Shown: positions 42,065-51,990, numbered from the stretch's first letter. The stretch is 64,000 nucleotides of DNA from Methylobacterium sp. AMS5 (GCF_001542815.1 NZ_CP006992.1:716501-780500); one strand, 5' to 3'. Notes: a model not told the origin generated them from the letters alone. A program made the numbers and translations.

Positions 42065-43447
42065 ATGGACGTCTTTTCCGCGCTTCAGACCGCGGTTTCG
42101 GGCTTGAAGGCCCAGTCCTTCTCGTTGAGCAACATTTCGGGCAACATCGCGAATTCGCAGACGACCGGCTACAAGCGCATCGACACGGGCTTTGTCGACA
42201 TGCTCGTCGACGGCGACGCGAAAAGCCAGACCGCAGGCTCGGTCGGCGCCTTCTCGGAACTCACCAACTCGATCCAGGGCAACAAGGTCTCGACCGGCGT
42301 CTCCACCAACATGGCGCTCGACGGCCAGGGCTTCTTCGCCGTGCGCAAGAAGACCACCGATGCCGGCGGCGGCGAGGGCTTCACCGCCGGCAACCTCTAT
42401 ACCCGCCGCGGCGATTTCGCCCCGGACAAGGACGGTTACCTCGCCAACGGCGCGGGCGCCTACCTCGTCGGCGCGAGCCTCGACCCGGTCACCGGCCAGA
42501 CCAACGGCACGGGGCCGATCAAGATCTCGAACGCGATCATCCCGGCCAAGCCGACGACGACGATCACCTACTCGGCCAACCTCCCCAAATCCCCCGCCAC
42601 GACCAACGCCGCCTCGACGCAGGGCCTGCTCTCCGCCTTCAGCGACGGGACCGACGCGCGGGTGACGCCGACCAACGGTGCCACCACCGGCAGCGTCTCC
42701 CAGGCCAATGCCCAGAGCTTCATCGACAACAGCATCGCCGGCCCGGCCCTGACCGTCTACACCGCCTCCGGCGCCCCCGTGAGCGTTCAGAGCCGGTGGG
42801 CCAAGGTGGCCGCCGCCGACACGGCGGCCGGCACGAGCGACACCTGGAACCTGTTCATCGCCGACAAGGCCAGCGTCTCCGGCAGCCAGACGAGCTGGAC
42901 CAATATCGAGCAGGCCTTCACCTTCAGCGCCAGCGGCCAGATGACCGCCCCGACCGGAAAGACGGTCCCGATCAACAACCTGACCGTCGACGGCGTCAAT
43001 GTCGGCCAGGTCACCCTCGACCTCAGCGGCGGCCTGACGCAGTACGCCGAAGCCTCCGGCCTGGCGACACCCAGGGATCAGAAGCAGAACGGCTACGCCT
43101 CGGGTTCGCTGACCTCGGTCGAGGTCGGCGACAACGGCATCATCAGCGGCAAGTACTCCAACGGCTCGGTGATCGGGCTGGCCCGGGTCGAGGTGGCGCA
43201 GTTCGTCAATCCCGACGGGCTGAAGCCAGATTCGATGGGCAATTACCAGCAGACCGTCGCCTCGGGCGAGGCGATCAGCGGGCTCAAGGATTCGACCGTG
43301 GTCGGGGCGAACGTCGAGCAGTCGAATACGGACATTGCCGCGGAATTCTCGAAGATGATCGTTACCCAACAGGCCTACTCTGCCAACACCCGGGTGATGT
43401 CGACGGCGCAGACGATGATCTCCGATCTGCTCAACGTCATCCGCTGA
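42065..43447 (+). CDS. flgE: Flagellar hook protein FlgE
   Basis: A 460-residue hook protein, polymerised outside the cell into the universal joint between basal body and filament. The N-terminal rod/hook motif is SLSNISGNIANSQTTGYKR. LDGQGFFAV and the FlgE D2-type region follow, and the C-terminus (NVEQSNTDIAAEFSKMIVTQ then QAYSANTRVMSTAQTM) forms the terminal coiled coil. ATG at 42065 starts MDVFSALQTAVSGL as in the family. It is first in flgE-flgK-flgL and sits behind a sigma-54-type promoter. Confidence 0.96.
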   Translation: MDVFSALQTAVSGLKAQSFSLSNISGNIANSQTTGYKRIDTGFVDMLVDGDAKSQTAGSVGAFSELTNSIQGNKVSTGVSTNMALDGQGFFAVRKKTTDAGGGEGFTAGNLYTRRGDFAPDKDGYLANGAGAYLVGASLDPVTGQTNGTGPIKISNAIIPAKPTTTITYSANLPKSPATTNAASTQGLLSAFSDGTDARVTPTNGATTGSVSQANAQSFIDNSIAGPALTVYTASGAPVSVQSRWAKVAAADTAAGTSDTWNLFIADKASVSGSQTSWTNIEQAFTFSASGQMTAPTGKTVPINNLTVDGVNVGQVTLDLSGGLTQYAEASGLATPRDQKQNGYASGSLTSVEVGDNGIISGKYSNGSVIGLARVEVAQFVNPDGLKPDSMGNYQQTVASGEAISGLKDSTVVGANVEQSNTDIAAEFSKMIVTQQAYSANTRVMSTAQTMISDLLNVIR

Positions 43448-43473
43448 CGAACCCCTGAGGGAGGAGAAGCGCC

Positions 43474-45372
43474 TTGGCCCTCGACGCGTTCAGCACGGCC
43501 ACCGCCGGCCTGCGGGTCACGCAGGCTCAGATCGGGGTCGTGTCGCAGAACATCGCCAATGTCGGCACGGCCGGCTATGTCCGGCGCACGCTCTCGCCCA
43601 TCACCTCGGGCTCGGGGAATGCCGGCGTGGCGACCGGCACGGTCGCGCGGGCGCTCGACGCGGCCGCGCTCAAGCAGCTGCGCGCGGAAAGCTCGGGGGC
43701 GGCCTACACCTCGCTGATGTCCAAGACCCGCACGCAGCTCGACACGCTCTACGGGCGGCCCGGAGACGCCTCGGCGCTCGACGGGGTGTTCAACAACTTC
43801 ACGCTCTCGCTCCAGACGCTCGCCGCCAACCCGACCTCGACGGCCGCCCGGGCGACGGTGCTCAGCGCGGCCAACGACCTCGCCACGCGCATCGGCAGCG
43901 CCGCCAACGGGGTTCAGGCCCTGCGCTCGGGGCTCGAATCGCAGCTCGCCACCGACACCGAGAAGGCCAGCGGCCTGCTGACGCAATTGGCCAAGCTCAA
44001 CACCCGCATCGTCGCGACCGCGGCCGGCGACGCGAGCCGCCCCGAACTCGAGGATCAGCGCGACCAAGCGCTCAACAGTCTATCGGGCCTCATCGACATC
44101 AACGCCGTCTCTCAGAGCGACGGCAGCGTGAGCGTGCTGACCAGTTCCGGCGTCACCCTGCTCGACCGCTCCAACGCCGCCTCGCTCAGCTTCGATGCCC
44201 GCGGCACGCTCTCGGCCAACGCGCTCTACGCCACCGACCCGTCGCAGAGCGGCGTCGGCACCATCGTCGCGTCGACGCCCGGTGGCGGCAAGATCGACCT
44301 GCTCGGCTCCGGGGCGATCCGCTCCGGCTCGATCGCCGCCGCGATCGAGCTGCGCGATACGGTGCTGCCGCAGGCCCAGCGCCAGCTCGACGACCTCGCG
44401 GCGGGGCTGTCGCGCGCGATGTCCGACCGTCTGGCCACCGGCACGCCCCCCACCGACGGCACCAAGGGGGGCTTCGACATCGACCTGACCGGCCTCTCGG
44501 CCGGCAACGCCATCACCCTGACGGTACAGGACGGGAGCGGGACGCAGCGCAACCTCATCCTGATGCCGTCCTACCAGAATCCGCCCCCCGCGATTCCGGC
44601 CGGCGCCACCGACGACGCGAACGCCACGGTGATCCCGTTCACGATCCGGCGGCCGGATGCGACCCCCGCCCGCACCGCGGACGAGATCCGCAGTGCGATC
44701 ACCGCGGCTCTTGGCGGGGGATTCACGGTATCGAGCGTGCCGGGCGGCGAGGCCGGCGCGATGCGCATCCTCGCCAGCGGGGGGGCCACCCTGGTCGCGG
44801 CGAGCGCCAGCGTGACGCAGGTCACCTCGGCCGGCGACATCAAGGGCTCCACCACGCAGCTTCCGCTCTTCGTCGACGGCGCATCCGCCGGGCTCTTCAC
44901 CGGCTCCTTCGACGGCGGCTCGCAGCTCACGGGCTTTGCACAGCGCATCGCCGTGAACCCGGCTGTGGTCGGCAGCGCCGCGAGCCTCGTCGGCGTCACC
45001 GGAACGGGCGCGGCGAGCGGCATCGGCGACGGAACCCGGCCGCAGGCGCTGTTCACCGCGTTGACGGGGGCCCAGCGTCTCTTCTCCTCGTCGAGCGGCA
45101 TCAGCGGCATCGACGCCCCGACCCGGTCGAGCGTCGCCGACTTCGTCCAGGGCGTCATCTCGGCGCAGGGCGCGGCGGCGGCGGCGGCGCAGGATCTCGA
45201 CGAGGGACAGAGCATCGCCCTCTCGACGGCGCAGGGGCGCTTCGCCTCAGCCTCGGGCGTCAATATCGACGAGGAGATGTCGAACCTGATCGCGCTCCAG
45301 CAGGCCTACGCGGCCAACGCCCGCGTGCTGACCGCTGCCCGCGACATGATCGACACCCTGCTCAGGATTTAG
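43474..45372 (+). CDS. flgK: Flagellar hook-associated protein 1 FlgK
   Basis: A 632-residue hook-filament junction protein. ALDAFSTATAGLRVTQAQIG with SQNIANVGTAGYVRR is the N-terminal flagellar motif. The C-terminus (NIDEEMSNLIALQQAYAANA) is the conserved partner helix. The central part is variable and Ala/Gly/Thr-rich. The start codon is TTG, well supported by GGGAGGAGAAG upstream and by the family N-terminus. It follows flgE by 26 bp. Confidence 0.95.
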   Translation: MALDAFSTATAGLRVTQAQIGVVSQNIANVGTAGYVRRTLSPITSGSGNAGVATGTVARALDAAALKQLRAESSGAAYTSLMSKTRTQLDTLYGRPGDASALDGVFNNFTLSLQTLAANPTSTAARATVLSAANDLATRIGSAANGVQALRSGLESQLATDTEKASGLLTQLAKLNTRIVATAAGDASRPELEDQRDQALNSLSGLIDINAVSQSDGSVSVLTSSGVTLLDRSNAASLSFDARGTLSANALYATDPSQSGVGTIVASTPGGGKIDLLGSGAIRSGSIAAAIELRDTVLPQAQRQLDDLAAGLSRAMSDRLATGTPPTDGTKGGFDIDLTGLSAGNAITLTVQDGSGTQRNLILMPSYQNPPPAIPAGATDDANATVIPFTIRRPDATPARTADEIRSAITAALGGGFTVSSVPGGEAGAMRILASGGATLVAASASVTQVTSAGDIKGSTTQLPLFVDGASAGLFTGSFDGGSQLTGFAQRIAVNPAVVGSAASLVGVTGTGAASGIGDGTRPQALFTALTGAQRLFSSSSGISGIDAPTRSSVADFVQGVISAQGAAAAAAQDLDEGQSIALSTAQGRFASASGVNIDEEMSNLIALQQAYAANARVLTAARDMIDTLLRI

Positions 45373-45386
45373 GTGCGGAGCCGCCG

Positions 45387-47180
45387 ATGACCATCACCGC
45401 TTTCGCCGCCGGCACCTACCGCTTCGACCGCCAATCGGCGAGCCTCGTCAGCATGAAGAACCAGCTCGACGGGCTGGCTCAGCAGCTCTCGACCGGGCGC
45501 ACCGCCGAAACCTATGGCGGCCTGGGCGTGGCGCGCACGACCAGTCTGAGCGCGCACGCGGCGATCAGCGCCCAGGACGGCTACCTCGCGGCGATCGGCT
45601 CGGCCGAGACCCGGGTGAAACTCACGAGCGCCAGCCTCACCCAGCTCAAGGCACTCTCCGACAGCACCCGCTCGAACCTCACCGGCATCGTCGCCACCCG
45701 CAACGAGAAGCTGCCATCGGCCACCGTGCAGCTTGCCGCCAACAACCTCTCGGCGGCCGTCGATGCCCTGAACCAGCAGGCGGCCGGGGTCTACGTCTTC
45801 TCGGGACGGGCGACCGAGACGGCGCCGGTCGTCTCCGACCAAGCCATCCTGAATGGTATCCCGGCCGAGGGCCTCGACGGTCTCAGAACCCTGATCGCCG
45901 AGCAGAAGAAGGCCGATCTCGGCCCCTCGGGCAATGGCCGCCTGACCCAGAGCGTCGGCACCCGGACGATCGCTCTGTCAGAGGATTCCAGCGCCGAAGC
46001 ACGGGCGAATTTCGGCTTCAGCCTCATGGCCGCGTCGAGTTCGAACAGTGCCACGCTCGGTGCGAATGTCGTTGCCGGATCAAAGCCGGACGTCGCCTTG
46101 AGCTTTGCCGAGCAGCCTGCCGAAGGCGCCCAGGTGCGGGTGGTGGTGCAGCTCGCCGACGGCAGCCAGACGACCCTCGACCTCACCGCCCGCGCGGGCG
46201 AGGCCGGCAATGCGGCCGGAGCCTTCTCCATCGGAGCCACCAAGGAAGAGACCGCCGCCAACCTGAAGCGGGCGCTCGGCGGAGCCGACATCGCCAGCGT
46301 GCAGAGCGCGAGCCCGCCCGGCGTGGCGGCGGCCTTCAGCAACGGCCAGGCGGCCACGGCGACCCTGACCGTTGGCAGCAATCCCGCGCCCGGCGACACG
46401 ATCACGCTCAAGCTCGGGATGCATGACGGCACGACGAAGTCGATCACCCTGACCGCCGCCGCCACGGCCGGGGCCGACTCCGCGACGGCCTTCGCCATCG
46501 GTGCGACGCCGGAGGAGACGACCGCGAACCTCTCCCGCACGCTCCAGAATGCTCTGACGACGGCGGCCAACACCGAACTCTCGGCGAGTTCGGCCGGCCG
46601 CGCCTCGCTGAACTTCTTCGAGGGCTCGCCCGCCGCCGGCCTGAGCCCCCGGCGCGTCGCGGCGGACGGCAACGGCTACGCCGAGACCGCGAGCGCCAAG
46701 ACCGTGATCTGGTACAAGGGCGACACCGCTTCCGACCCGCGGGCGACGGCGACGGTGCAGGCCGGCACCAGCCGGACGGTCGAGATCGGCGCGCAGGCCA
46801 ACGAGGAGGCGATCCGCCGGACGCTTGCCGGGATCGCCGCGATGGCGGCGGAAAACTTCACCACCGGGGCCGGAACGGTCGAAACGGCACGGTTCGAGGC
46901 GGTCTCCAGCCGGGCGGCGAACCTGCTCACCGCGGGCACCAGCCAGCAGAGCCTGGAGCAGATCGGCACCGATTTCGGCCTGGCCGCCAGCAGCATGGCC
47001 AATGCGAAGTCGGTGGCCAACACCACCAAGGCGACCCTGCAGGACTCCCTCGACGGGGTCGATACGGTCTCGACGGAAGAGGTCGCGGCCAAGCTCCTGA
47101 GCCTGCAGACGCAGTTGCAGGCGAGCTACAAGGTCACCTCGATCCTCTCCGAGATGAGCCTCGTCAACTATCTCCGCTGA
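45387..47180 (+). CDS. flgL: Flagellar hook-associated protein 3 FlgL, enlarged
   Basis: A 597-residue FlgL-like junction protein, about twice the size of enterobacterial FlgL (about 317). Ends are conserved: the N-terminal flagellin-type helix region (QLDGLAQQLSTGRTAETYGG) and the C-terminal coil (LLSLQTQLQASYKVTSILSEMSLVNYL). The extra length is in the surface-exposed middle, where two related segments (about 225-320 and 320-415) both contain a G-x-T-x-x-x-L-x-x-T pattern and then FSIGATKEETAANLKRAL or FAIGATPEETTANLSRTL. It follows flgK by 14 bp and ends at a strong terminator. Confidence 0.92.
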   Translation: MTITAFAAGTYRFDRQSASLVSMKNQLDGLAQQLSTGRTAETYGGLGVARTTSLSAHAAISAQDGYLAAIGSAETRVKLTSASLTQLKALSDSTRSNLTGIVATRNEKLPSATVQLAANNLSAAVDALNQQAAGVYVFSGRATETAPVVSDQAILNGIPAEGLDGLRTLIAEQKKADLGPSGNGRLTQSVGTRTIALSEDSSAEARANFGFSLMAASSSNSATLGANVVAGSKPDVALSFAEQPAEGAQVRVVVQLADGSQTTLDLTARAGEAGNAAGAFSIGATKEETAANLKRALGGADIASVQSASPPGVAAAFSNGQAATATLTVGSNPAPGDTITLKLGMHDGTTKSITLTAAATAGADSATAFAIGATPEETTANLSRTLQNALTTAANTELSASSAGRASLNFFEGSPAAGLSPRRVAADGNGYAETASAKTVIWYKGDTASDPRATATVQAGTSRTVEIGAQANEEAIRRTLAGIAAMAAENFTTGAGTVETARFEAVSSRAANLLTAGTSQQSLEQIGTDFGLAASSMANAKSVANTTKATLQDSLDGVDTVSTEEVAAKLLSLQTQLQASYKVTSILSEMSLVNYLR

Positions 47181-47250
47181 GACGGCCTTCCGCTTGATCC
47201 AAGCGGGACGCGTATCTCTGAGCCCGCGCGCCGCCCTCGCGGAGGCGCCA

Positions 47251-47290
47251 AACGAAAGCGGCCCGAGGAATTCCTCGGGCCGCTTTCGTT
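47251..47290. terminator. Bidirectional terminator, 40-bp perfect palindrome
   Basis: AACGAAAGCGGCCCGAGGAA followed directly by its exact reverse complement. It lies between the convergent flgL and DUF4167 genes, each side ending in T-rich CTTTCGTT. Confidence 0.88.
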
Positions 47291-47298
47291 TCGTTCGC

Positions 47299-48576
47299 TT
47301 ACTCGGCCGCGTCCGGCGTATCGGTCTTCTCGGGAGCCGCCTCGTCCTCGGGGCCCTTGTAGCGGGTCCGGCGGCGGCGCGGCTTGGGCGCGGGCGCTTC
47401 CTCGGCCGATGACGGCACGTCAGCGGCGGGGGCCGCCTCCCGCGGCTCCGGCGCGGCGCGTGCAACCGGTGCTTCAGGGGACGGCGGGGGCGTGGGGTTA
47501 CGGGTCGCCGTCATCAGGAAGGCGGGCAGCGCCGACGGATCGGCGGCGTCGGCCGCGGCGGCGCGGCTGGCTTCGCTCGCACGTCCGCGTCCACGCCGCG
47601 GCGCCGGGCTGTCGGAGCGCTGGGGCGTCTCCGGCCGAGCCGCAGGCTCGGCGCGGGTGTCCTGACGCGGCTCTTGCCGGGGTTCCTGCCGAGGCTCTTG
47701 GCGCGATTCCTGGCGAGGCGCCTCGGGCGACTCGTTGCGACCGTTCTCGAAGCGGCCGGCGTCGCGACGGTTCTCGCGACCCTGCGGCTCGCGGCCCTGG
47801 TTGTCGCGACCTTGAAATTCACGACCTTGATTGTCCCGGCCCTGATTCTCACGGCCGTCTTGGGGCTGCTGCCCGAAATCCTGCCGATAGTCCTGACGCC
47901 GGTCCTGGCGCGGGGCGTCCTGACGGGGATAGTCCTGACGATCCTGACGCTCGGGCCGATCCTGCCGGTCTTGGCGCTCGGGCCGATCCTGGCGATCCTG
48001 ACGGAAGTCCTGCCGCGGCTCGCCGCGGTTGTAATCCGGCCGGTTGCCCTCGAAGCGCTGGCCCCGGTCGTTGCGGTCGTTGCGGTCCCGGCCCTGTTCG
48101 CGGGGCTGGAAGCGCGGGTTCCGGTCGTTGCGATCGTTGCGCTGAGGCCGGCCGTCGAAGTCGTGGCGCTCGAACGGCTGCGGCTGCTGCGTCGGGTCGC
48201 CGTACTCGTCGGTGCCGTAGCCGAGCCCCTGGCGACCGCCCTCGGCGCCCTGGCCCTGAACGGTCTCGTCGTCGCCTTCCTCGTCCTCGTCGAAGCCGTT
48301 GCGGGCATAGCCCTGCGTGACCTGCGGACGACCGGGCTCCTGAGCGCCGGTAATGATCCGGAAATAGTGCTCGCCGTGCTGGAAGTAGTTCTCGGCGGCG
48401 ACCGGATCGCCGCTCGCAAGGGCGTCGCGCGCCAACTGTGCGTACTTGTCGGCGATATGCTGTGCGGTGCCGCGAATTTTGACGTCGGGACCGTTCGACT
48501 CGTAAGAGCGCGTCAGCGGATTCGGACCCTTGGGCCGATTGCGACCCCGCATCCGTCGATTCTGGTTTGGTCTCAT
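47299..48576 (-). CDS. DUF4167 domain-containing protein
   Basis: A 425-residue alphaproteobacterial protein. The N-terminal DUF4167 domain (about 1-85) starts RPNQNRRMRGRNRPKGPNPL and includes YESNGPDVKIRGTAQHIADK and YFQHGEHYFRI. It is followed by about 250 residues of low complexity rich in Arg, Gln, Asp and Asn (RQDRPERQDRQDRPERQD-type repeats), then a Pro/Ala/Glu region ending in a basic PRRRRTRYKG motif. The basic and disordered character suggests RNA or ribosome association (inference). It lies downstream of prmC, the usual gene order in Rhizobiales. Confidence 0.9.
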   Translation of the reverse strand: MRPNQNRRMRGRNRPKGPNPLTRSYESNGPDVKIRGTAQHIADKYAQLARDALASGDPVAAENYFQHGEHYFRIITGAQEPGRPQVTQGYARNGFDEDEEGDDETVQGQGAEGGRQGLGYGTDEYGDPTQQPQPFERHDFDGRPQRNDRNDRNPRFQPREQGRDRNDRNDRGQRFEGNRPDYNRGEPRQDFRQDRQDRPERQDRQDRPERQDRQDYPRQDAPRQDRRQDYRQDFGQQPQDGRENQGRDNQGREFQGRDNQGREPQGRENRRDAGRFENGRNESPEAPRQESRQEPRQEPRQEPRQDTRAEPAARPETPQRSDSPAPRRGRGRASEASRAAAADAADPSALPAFLMTATRNPTPPPSPEAPVARAAPEPREAAPAADVPSSAEEAPAPKPRRRRTRYKGPEDEAAPEKTDTPDAAE

Positions 48577-49100
48577 CGGCCTCGATTGACCCTCGTTACC
48601 TGTCGCTCAGCGTGACTGACAGTGCCGGAGCTTGGCTCGCGGACAGGGCGAGCCGGGCGCAAGGCGCCCGACCGCGCTTCATTCCACGATGTTTGCCGCT
48701 CGTCTGGTGGCTGCGCTCGGTTTTGGCGCGCCGCGAGACATCCCTCGACTGTCAGGTTCGATATCACCGAGCCTAGGCGCGACTGCCGGAGCGCGTCCGC
48801 TCGATGGTGGGAAGACCGTCCGAAGCCGGAGGACACGGTCAAAACCGATCCTGCCGATACCGTTTAAAAGAGTGCCTCACAAAACTCCCGGGTCTCGGGA
48901 GCTCCCTTTGGCCTGTGGGGCGCAGCGGGAGTTTTGTGAGAGACGCTCAACGGACCATTGGCGGCCTGCATCCCTAAGCTAGTGACTGACGCCCTCGACA
49001 ACAAGCATTTTTTCGTGGCCAAGGCAGCTTATGCCGGAATTGTGCAGGTTGAGCAGCCATTCGCGCCACACCCCGGCGCGAAATCCACTCCCTCGATCCC
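48577..49100. other. Intergenic region containing a family B repeat
   Basis: 524 bp between prmC and the DUF4167 gene. It contains copy B4 and no supported gene. The part next to the DUF4167 start presumably holds its promoter. Confidence 0.6.
48871..48947 (+). repeat. Family B interspersed repeat, copy B4
   Basis: 77 bp with ends AGTGCCTCACAAAACTCCCG and CGGGAGTTTTGTGAGAGACGCT, the longest terminal inverted repeats of the family. Confidence 0.87.
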
Positions 49101-49991
49101 TCACCTGCCCGCCAAGGATGGCCGAAGCGTGACGACCCGGTCGTGGCCCGCGAGATCCCGGCCGACGCCGATGACCTCGAATCCGGTCTCCTGCGCGAGA
49201 CGGATCAGGGCGTTTGCCTGATCGTAGCCGATCTCCAGCACGAGCGCGCCCTGCGCCGAGAGCAGACCCGGCCGCTGCGCGACATCCGAGAGAATCGCCC
49301 GGTAGGCGTCGAGGCCGTCGGCTCCGCCGTCGAGGGCCGCCTGTGGATCGTGCAGGCGAACCTCCGGTTCGAGCGTCGCGATGACGGGGGCGGCAATGTA
49401 GGGCGGGTTCGAGACGATGAGGTCGAACGGCCCCTTCAGCGCATCGAGCCAGGAGCCGCACAGGAAGGCGGCCCGATCGGCGACACCGTTGGCCGCCGCG
49501 TTCCGGCGGGCGACCGCCAGTGCCGCCGCCGACCGGTCGAGGCCGAGGCCGAGCGCGCCCGGCCGCTCGTGCAACAGAGCCACGAGGATGCAGCCCGAGC
49601 CGGTGCCGAGATCGATCAGGCGCAGCGGCCGCTCGCCCTCGGGCAGCAGGCGGAGCGCCGCCTCCACGACGCTCTCGGTGTCGGGCCGCGGCACCAGCGT
49701 CTCCGGGCCGAGGGCGAAGGGCAGCCCCCAGAACTCCCAGGCGCCGAGGATCCGCGCCGTCGGCTCGCCCGCGAGCCGCCGCTCGGCCGCCTGCCGGAGT
49801 GCCTCCGCAGCGGCCGTACCGAGCGGTTCGCGCCCGCGCAGCGTCAGGTCGAGAGGCGTGAGCGAAAGGATGTGCAGCAGGAGGAAGCGCGCGTCCGAGC
49901 GCGCGTTCGGCAAGCCGGCCCCTTCGAAGGTCCGGACGAGATGCCGCAGGGCGGCTTCGCGGGAAAGCGTCGGCGCAAAGCGGGGGCTCAT
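49101..49991 (-). CDS. prmC: Peptide chain release factor N5-glutamine methyltransferase PrmC
   Basis: A 296-residue SAM-dependent enzyme that methylates the glutamine of the GGQ motif in release factors. It has an N-terminal helical domain, then the SAM motif LIDLGTGSGCILVALL and the catalytic FDLIVSNPPYIA. It directly follows prfA, its substrate gene, 14 bp away on the same strand. Length and order are typical. Confidence 0.95.
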   Translation of the reverse strand: MSPRFAPTLSREAALRHLVRTFEGAGLPNARSDARFLLLHILSLTPLDLTLRGREPLGTAAAEALRQAAERRLAGEPTARILGAWEFWGLPFALGPETLVPRPDTESVVEAALRLLPEGERPLRLIDLGTGSGCILVALLHERPGALGLGLDRSAAALAVARRNAAANGVADRAAFLCGSWLDALKGPFDLIVSNPPYIAAPVIATLEPEVRLHDPQAALDGGADGLDAYRAILSDVAQRPGLLSAQGALVLEIGYDQANALIRLAQETGFEVIGVGRDLAGHDRVVTLRPSLAGR

Positions 49992-50005
49992 GCCGGCCCC
50001 GACCC

Positions 50006-51091
50006 TTATGCCATTCCCTCGGCGGCCAGCAACTCCGCCTGATGCTCGGTCACCAGGGCGTCGATCACCTCGTCGAGTGCTTGGCCGGCCATGACCTCCT
50101 CCAGCTTGTAGAGGGTCAGGTTGATGCGGTGGTCGGTGACGCGGCCTTGCGGGAAATTGTAGGTGCGGATGCGCTCCGAGCGGTCGCCGGAGCCGACCTG
50201 CGCCTTGCGGTCGGCGGCCCGCGCCGAGTCCTTGGCGGTGCGTTCGGCGTCGAACAGCTTCGAGCGCAGGAGGGACATCGCCCGGGCGCGGTTCTTGTGC
50301 TGCGAGCGCTCCTCCTGGACGAACACCACCACGCCGGTCGGAATATGCGTGATGCGGATCGCCGATTCCGTCTTGTTGACGTGCTGGCCGCCGGCGCCCT
50401 GCGCCCGCATGGTGTCGATTTTCAGGTCCGCCTCGTTGACGACGATGTCGACCTCTTCCGCCTCGGGCAGCACCGCGACCGTGGCGGCGGAGGTGTGGAT
50501 GCGCCCCTGCGTCTCGGTGTCGGGCACGCGCTGGACGCGGTGGGCCCCGCTCTCGAACTTGAGGCGCGAGAACACGGAGCGGCCCTTCACCTCGGCCACG
50601 ACCTCGCGATAGCCGCCGGCCGTCCCCTCGCTCTCCGAAATCACCTCGACGCGCCAGCCCTTCGACTCGGCGTATCGCGCGTACATGCGGAACAGGTCGC
50701 CCGCGAACAGGGCCGCCTCGTCACCGCCGGTGCCGGCGCGGATTTCGAGGATCGCGCTCTTCTCGTCGGCGGCATCCTTGGGCAGCAGGATCAGCTGCAG
50801 CGCGCGGTGGGCCTGTTCGAGCGCACCTTCCGCCTCCGGCTTCTCCTCGGCGGCGAGCGCGCGCATCTCCGGATCGCCGCCCGGCTCGTCGATCATCGCC
50901 CGGATGCCGGCCAGGTTGGCCTCCGCCAGCCGGTAATGATGGATCGCGGCCACGACGCCGTCGAGTTCGGACAATTCGCGGGAGAGTTGCACGATGCTCC
51001 CGGCATCGGCCGAACCGTCGGCGAGTTGCGCCGTGACGATGTCGTGCCGCGCCAGGATGGCGTCGAGGCGATCGGAAGGAATGGGGGTCAT
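50006..51091 (-). CDS. prfA: Peptide chain release factor 1
   Basis: A 361-residue RF1 that reads UAA and UAG and triggers peptide release. [16 protein letters not shown] carries the GGQ motif. The codon-recognition tripeptide in [20 protein letters not shown] is PDT, fitting the RF1-type P-x-T rather than the RF2 SPF. ATG at 51091 ([12 protein letters not shown]) matches the family start; 31 further codons upstream are not conserved. It sits in the lysC-ptsP-peptidase-prfA-prmC order. Confidence 0.96.
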   Translation of the reverse strand: MTPIPSDRLDAILARHDIVTAQLADGSADAGSIVQLSRELSELDGVVAAIHHYRLAEANLAGIRAMIDEPGGDPEMRALAAEEKPEAEGALEQAHRALQLILLPKDAADEKSAILEIRAGTGGDEAALFAGDLFRMYARYAESKGWRVEVISESEGTAGGYREVVAEVKGRSVFSRLKFESGAHRVQRVPDTETQGRIHTSAATVAVLPEAEEVDIVVNEADLKIDTMRAQGAGGQHVNKTESAIRITHIPTGVVVFVQEERSQHKNRARAMSLLRSKLFDAERTAKDSARAADRKAQVGSGDRSERIRTYNFPQGRVTDHRINLTLYKLEEVMAGQALDEVIDALVTEHQAELLAAEGMA

Positions 51092-51285
51092 CGCCTGTAA
51101 GGATACTCGTCGATGGTGCGCGTCAAATCGGAAGGGGACGGGGCGGATCGCACGGCCGCTTCGGCGGGCTCGCCGGAACGGCAACGTTCATGGCGGTCCG
51201 ACCGGCACCCGTTACCCGTGCGGCGACCGGGAGGGAAGATGCACCGGGGCCGGTCCGCCGCGCATCCGGGTCGTTCGAGGGCCGC

Positions 51286-51945
51286 TCACGCCGCGGCGGA
51301 CCATGGAGACGACGCGAGAACGACCTCCGCCGGCACGTTGACCCAGGTCTCGCCATCGGGCTCGGGGTTGGCGGCGAGCCAGTCGCCGACGATCCGGTAG
51401 CCGAGGGTGTATCCGAGCCAGCGCGGATGACGGCCGCCAGCTCCGAAGAACCAGCCGGCGTGATCGTGATTGGGCGCCCGTAGCTCCGCCGCGCTCGGGA
51501 GATCGGCCTGCAAGGCCGCGTCGTCCAGGGCACGTTCCCAGGGCTCGGGAGGCGCCTTGAAGAGCGTCCCGGCGAACTGTCCGGCCAATCCCTCGCTGAC
51601 GATCGCCTCACCCAGCGTTCGGCCATATCCGGGCCCGGCCAAGCGACGGCAGTGATGCACCTCGTGGGCGATCGTCCGTCGGATGTCGCCGTTGTCGAGG
51701 CTCGCCGCGAAGTTCGGGTTGAGCGGGTCGACCGTGAGCGAGCACAGACCCGGCCGGCAGGCGCGGCCATTCGTGCCGACCTCCGGGATGACCGCGCCGG
51801 TCAGGCGCTCCACGAGGATGTCCAGCCGGAACGGTGGCAGGACGCCCGCCACGGCGGTCCGGGCGGCCTCGATCTCGGCAGCGATCCGGTTGCGCCAGGG
51901 CGCGAGGTCGCCCTCGGCCTCCAGCCAGTGCACCTGCCAATCCAC
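51286..51945 (-). CDS. Putative zinc-dependent protease (DUF2268-like)
   Basis: A 219-residue protein with HEVHHCRRLAGPGYG, an HExxH zinc-protease motif, followed by a glutamate-containing LGEAIVSEGLAGQFAGTLF as in DUF2268 proteins, which are annotated as predicted Zn-dependent proteases. GTG start at 51945 with GAGAGGAAAACGG just before. It has no signal peptide and is probably cytoplasmic. It is inserted between ptsP and prfA, on the same strand. No substrate is known. Confidence 0.82.
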   Translation of the reverse strand: MDWQVHWLEAEGDLAPWRNRIAAEIEAARTAVAGVLPPFRLDILVERLTGAVIPEVGTNGRACRPGLCSLTVDPLNPNFAASLDNGDIRRTIAHEVHHCRRLAGPGYGRTLGEAIVSEGLAGQFAGTLFKAPPEPWERALDDAALQADLPSAAELRAPNHDHAGWFFGAGGRHPRWLGYTLGYRIVGDWLAANPEPDGETWVNVPAEVVLASSPWSAAA

Positions 51946-51990
51946 CCGTTTTCCTCTCGCAGGCTGGAGCCGATGTCGGTCGTCGTGAAC

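Noticed and set aside
47900..48060. Short DNA repeats resembling a minisatellite or CRISPR
   Set aside because: They encode the Arg/Gln/Asp-rich repeats of the DUF4167 protein in frame; unit length and spacing are irregular.
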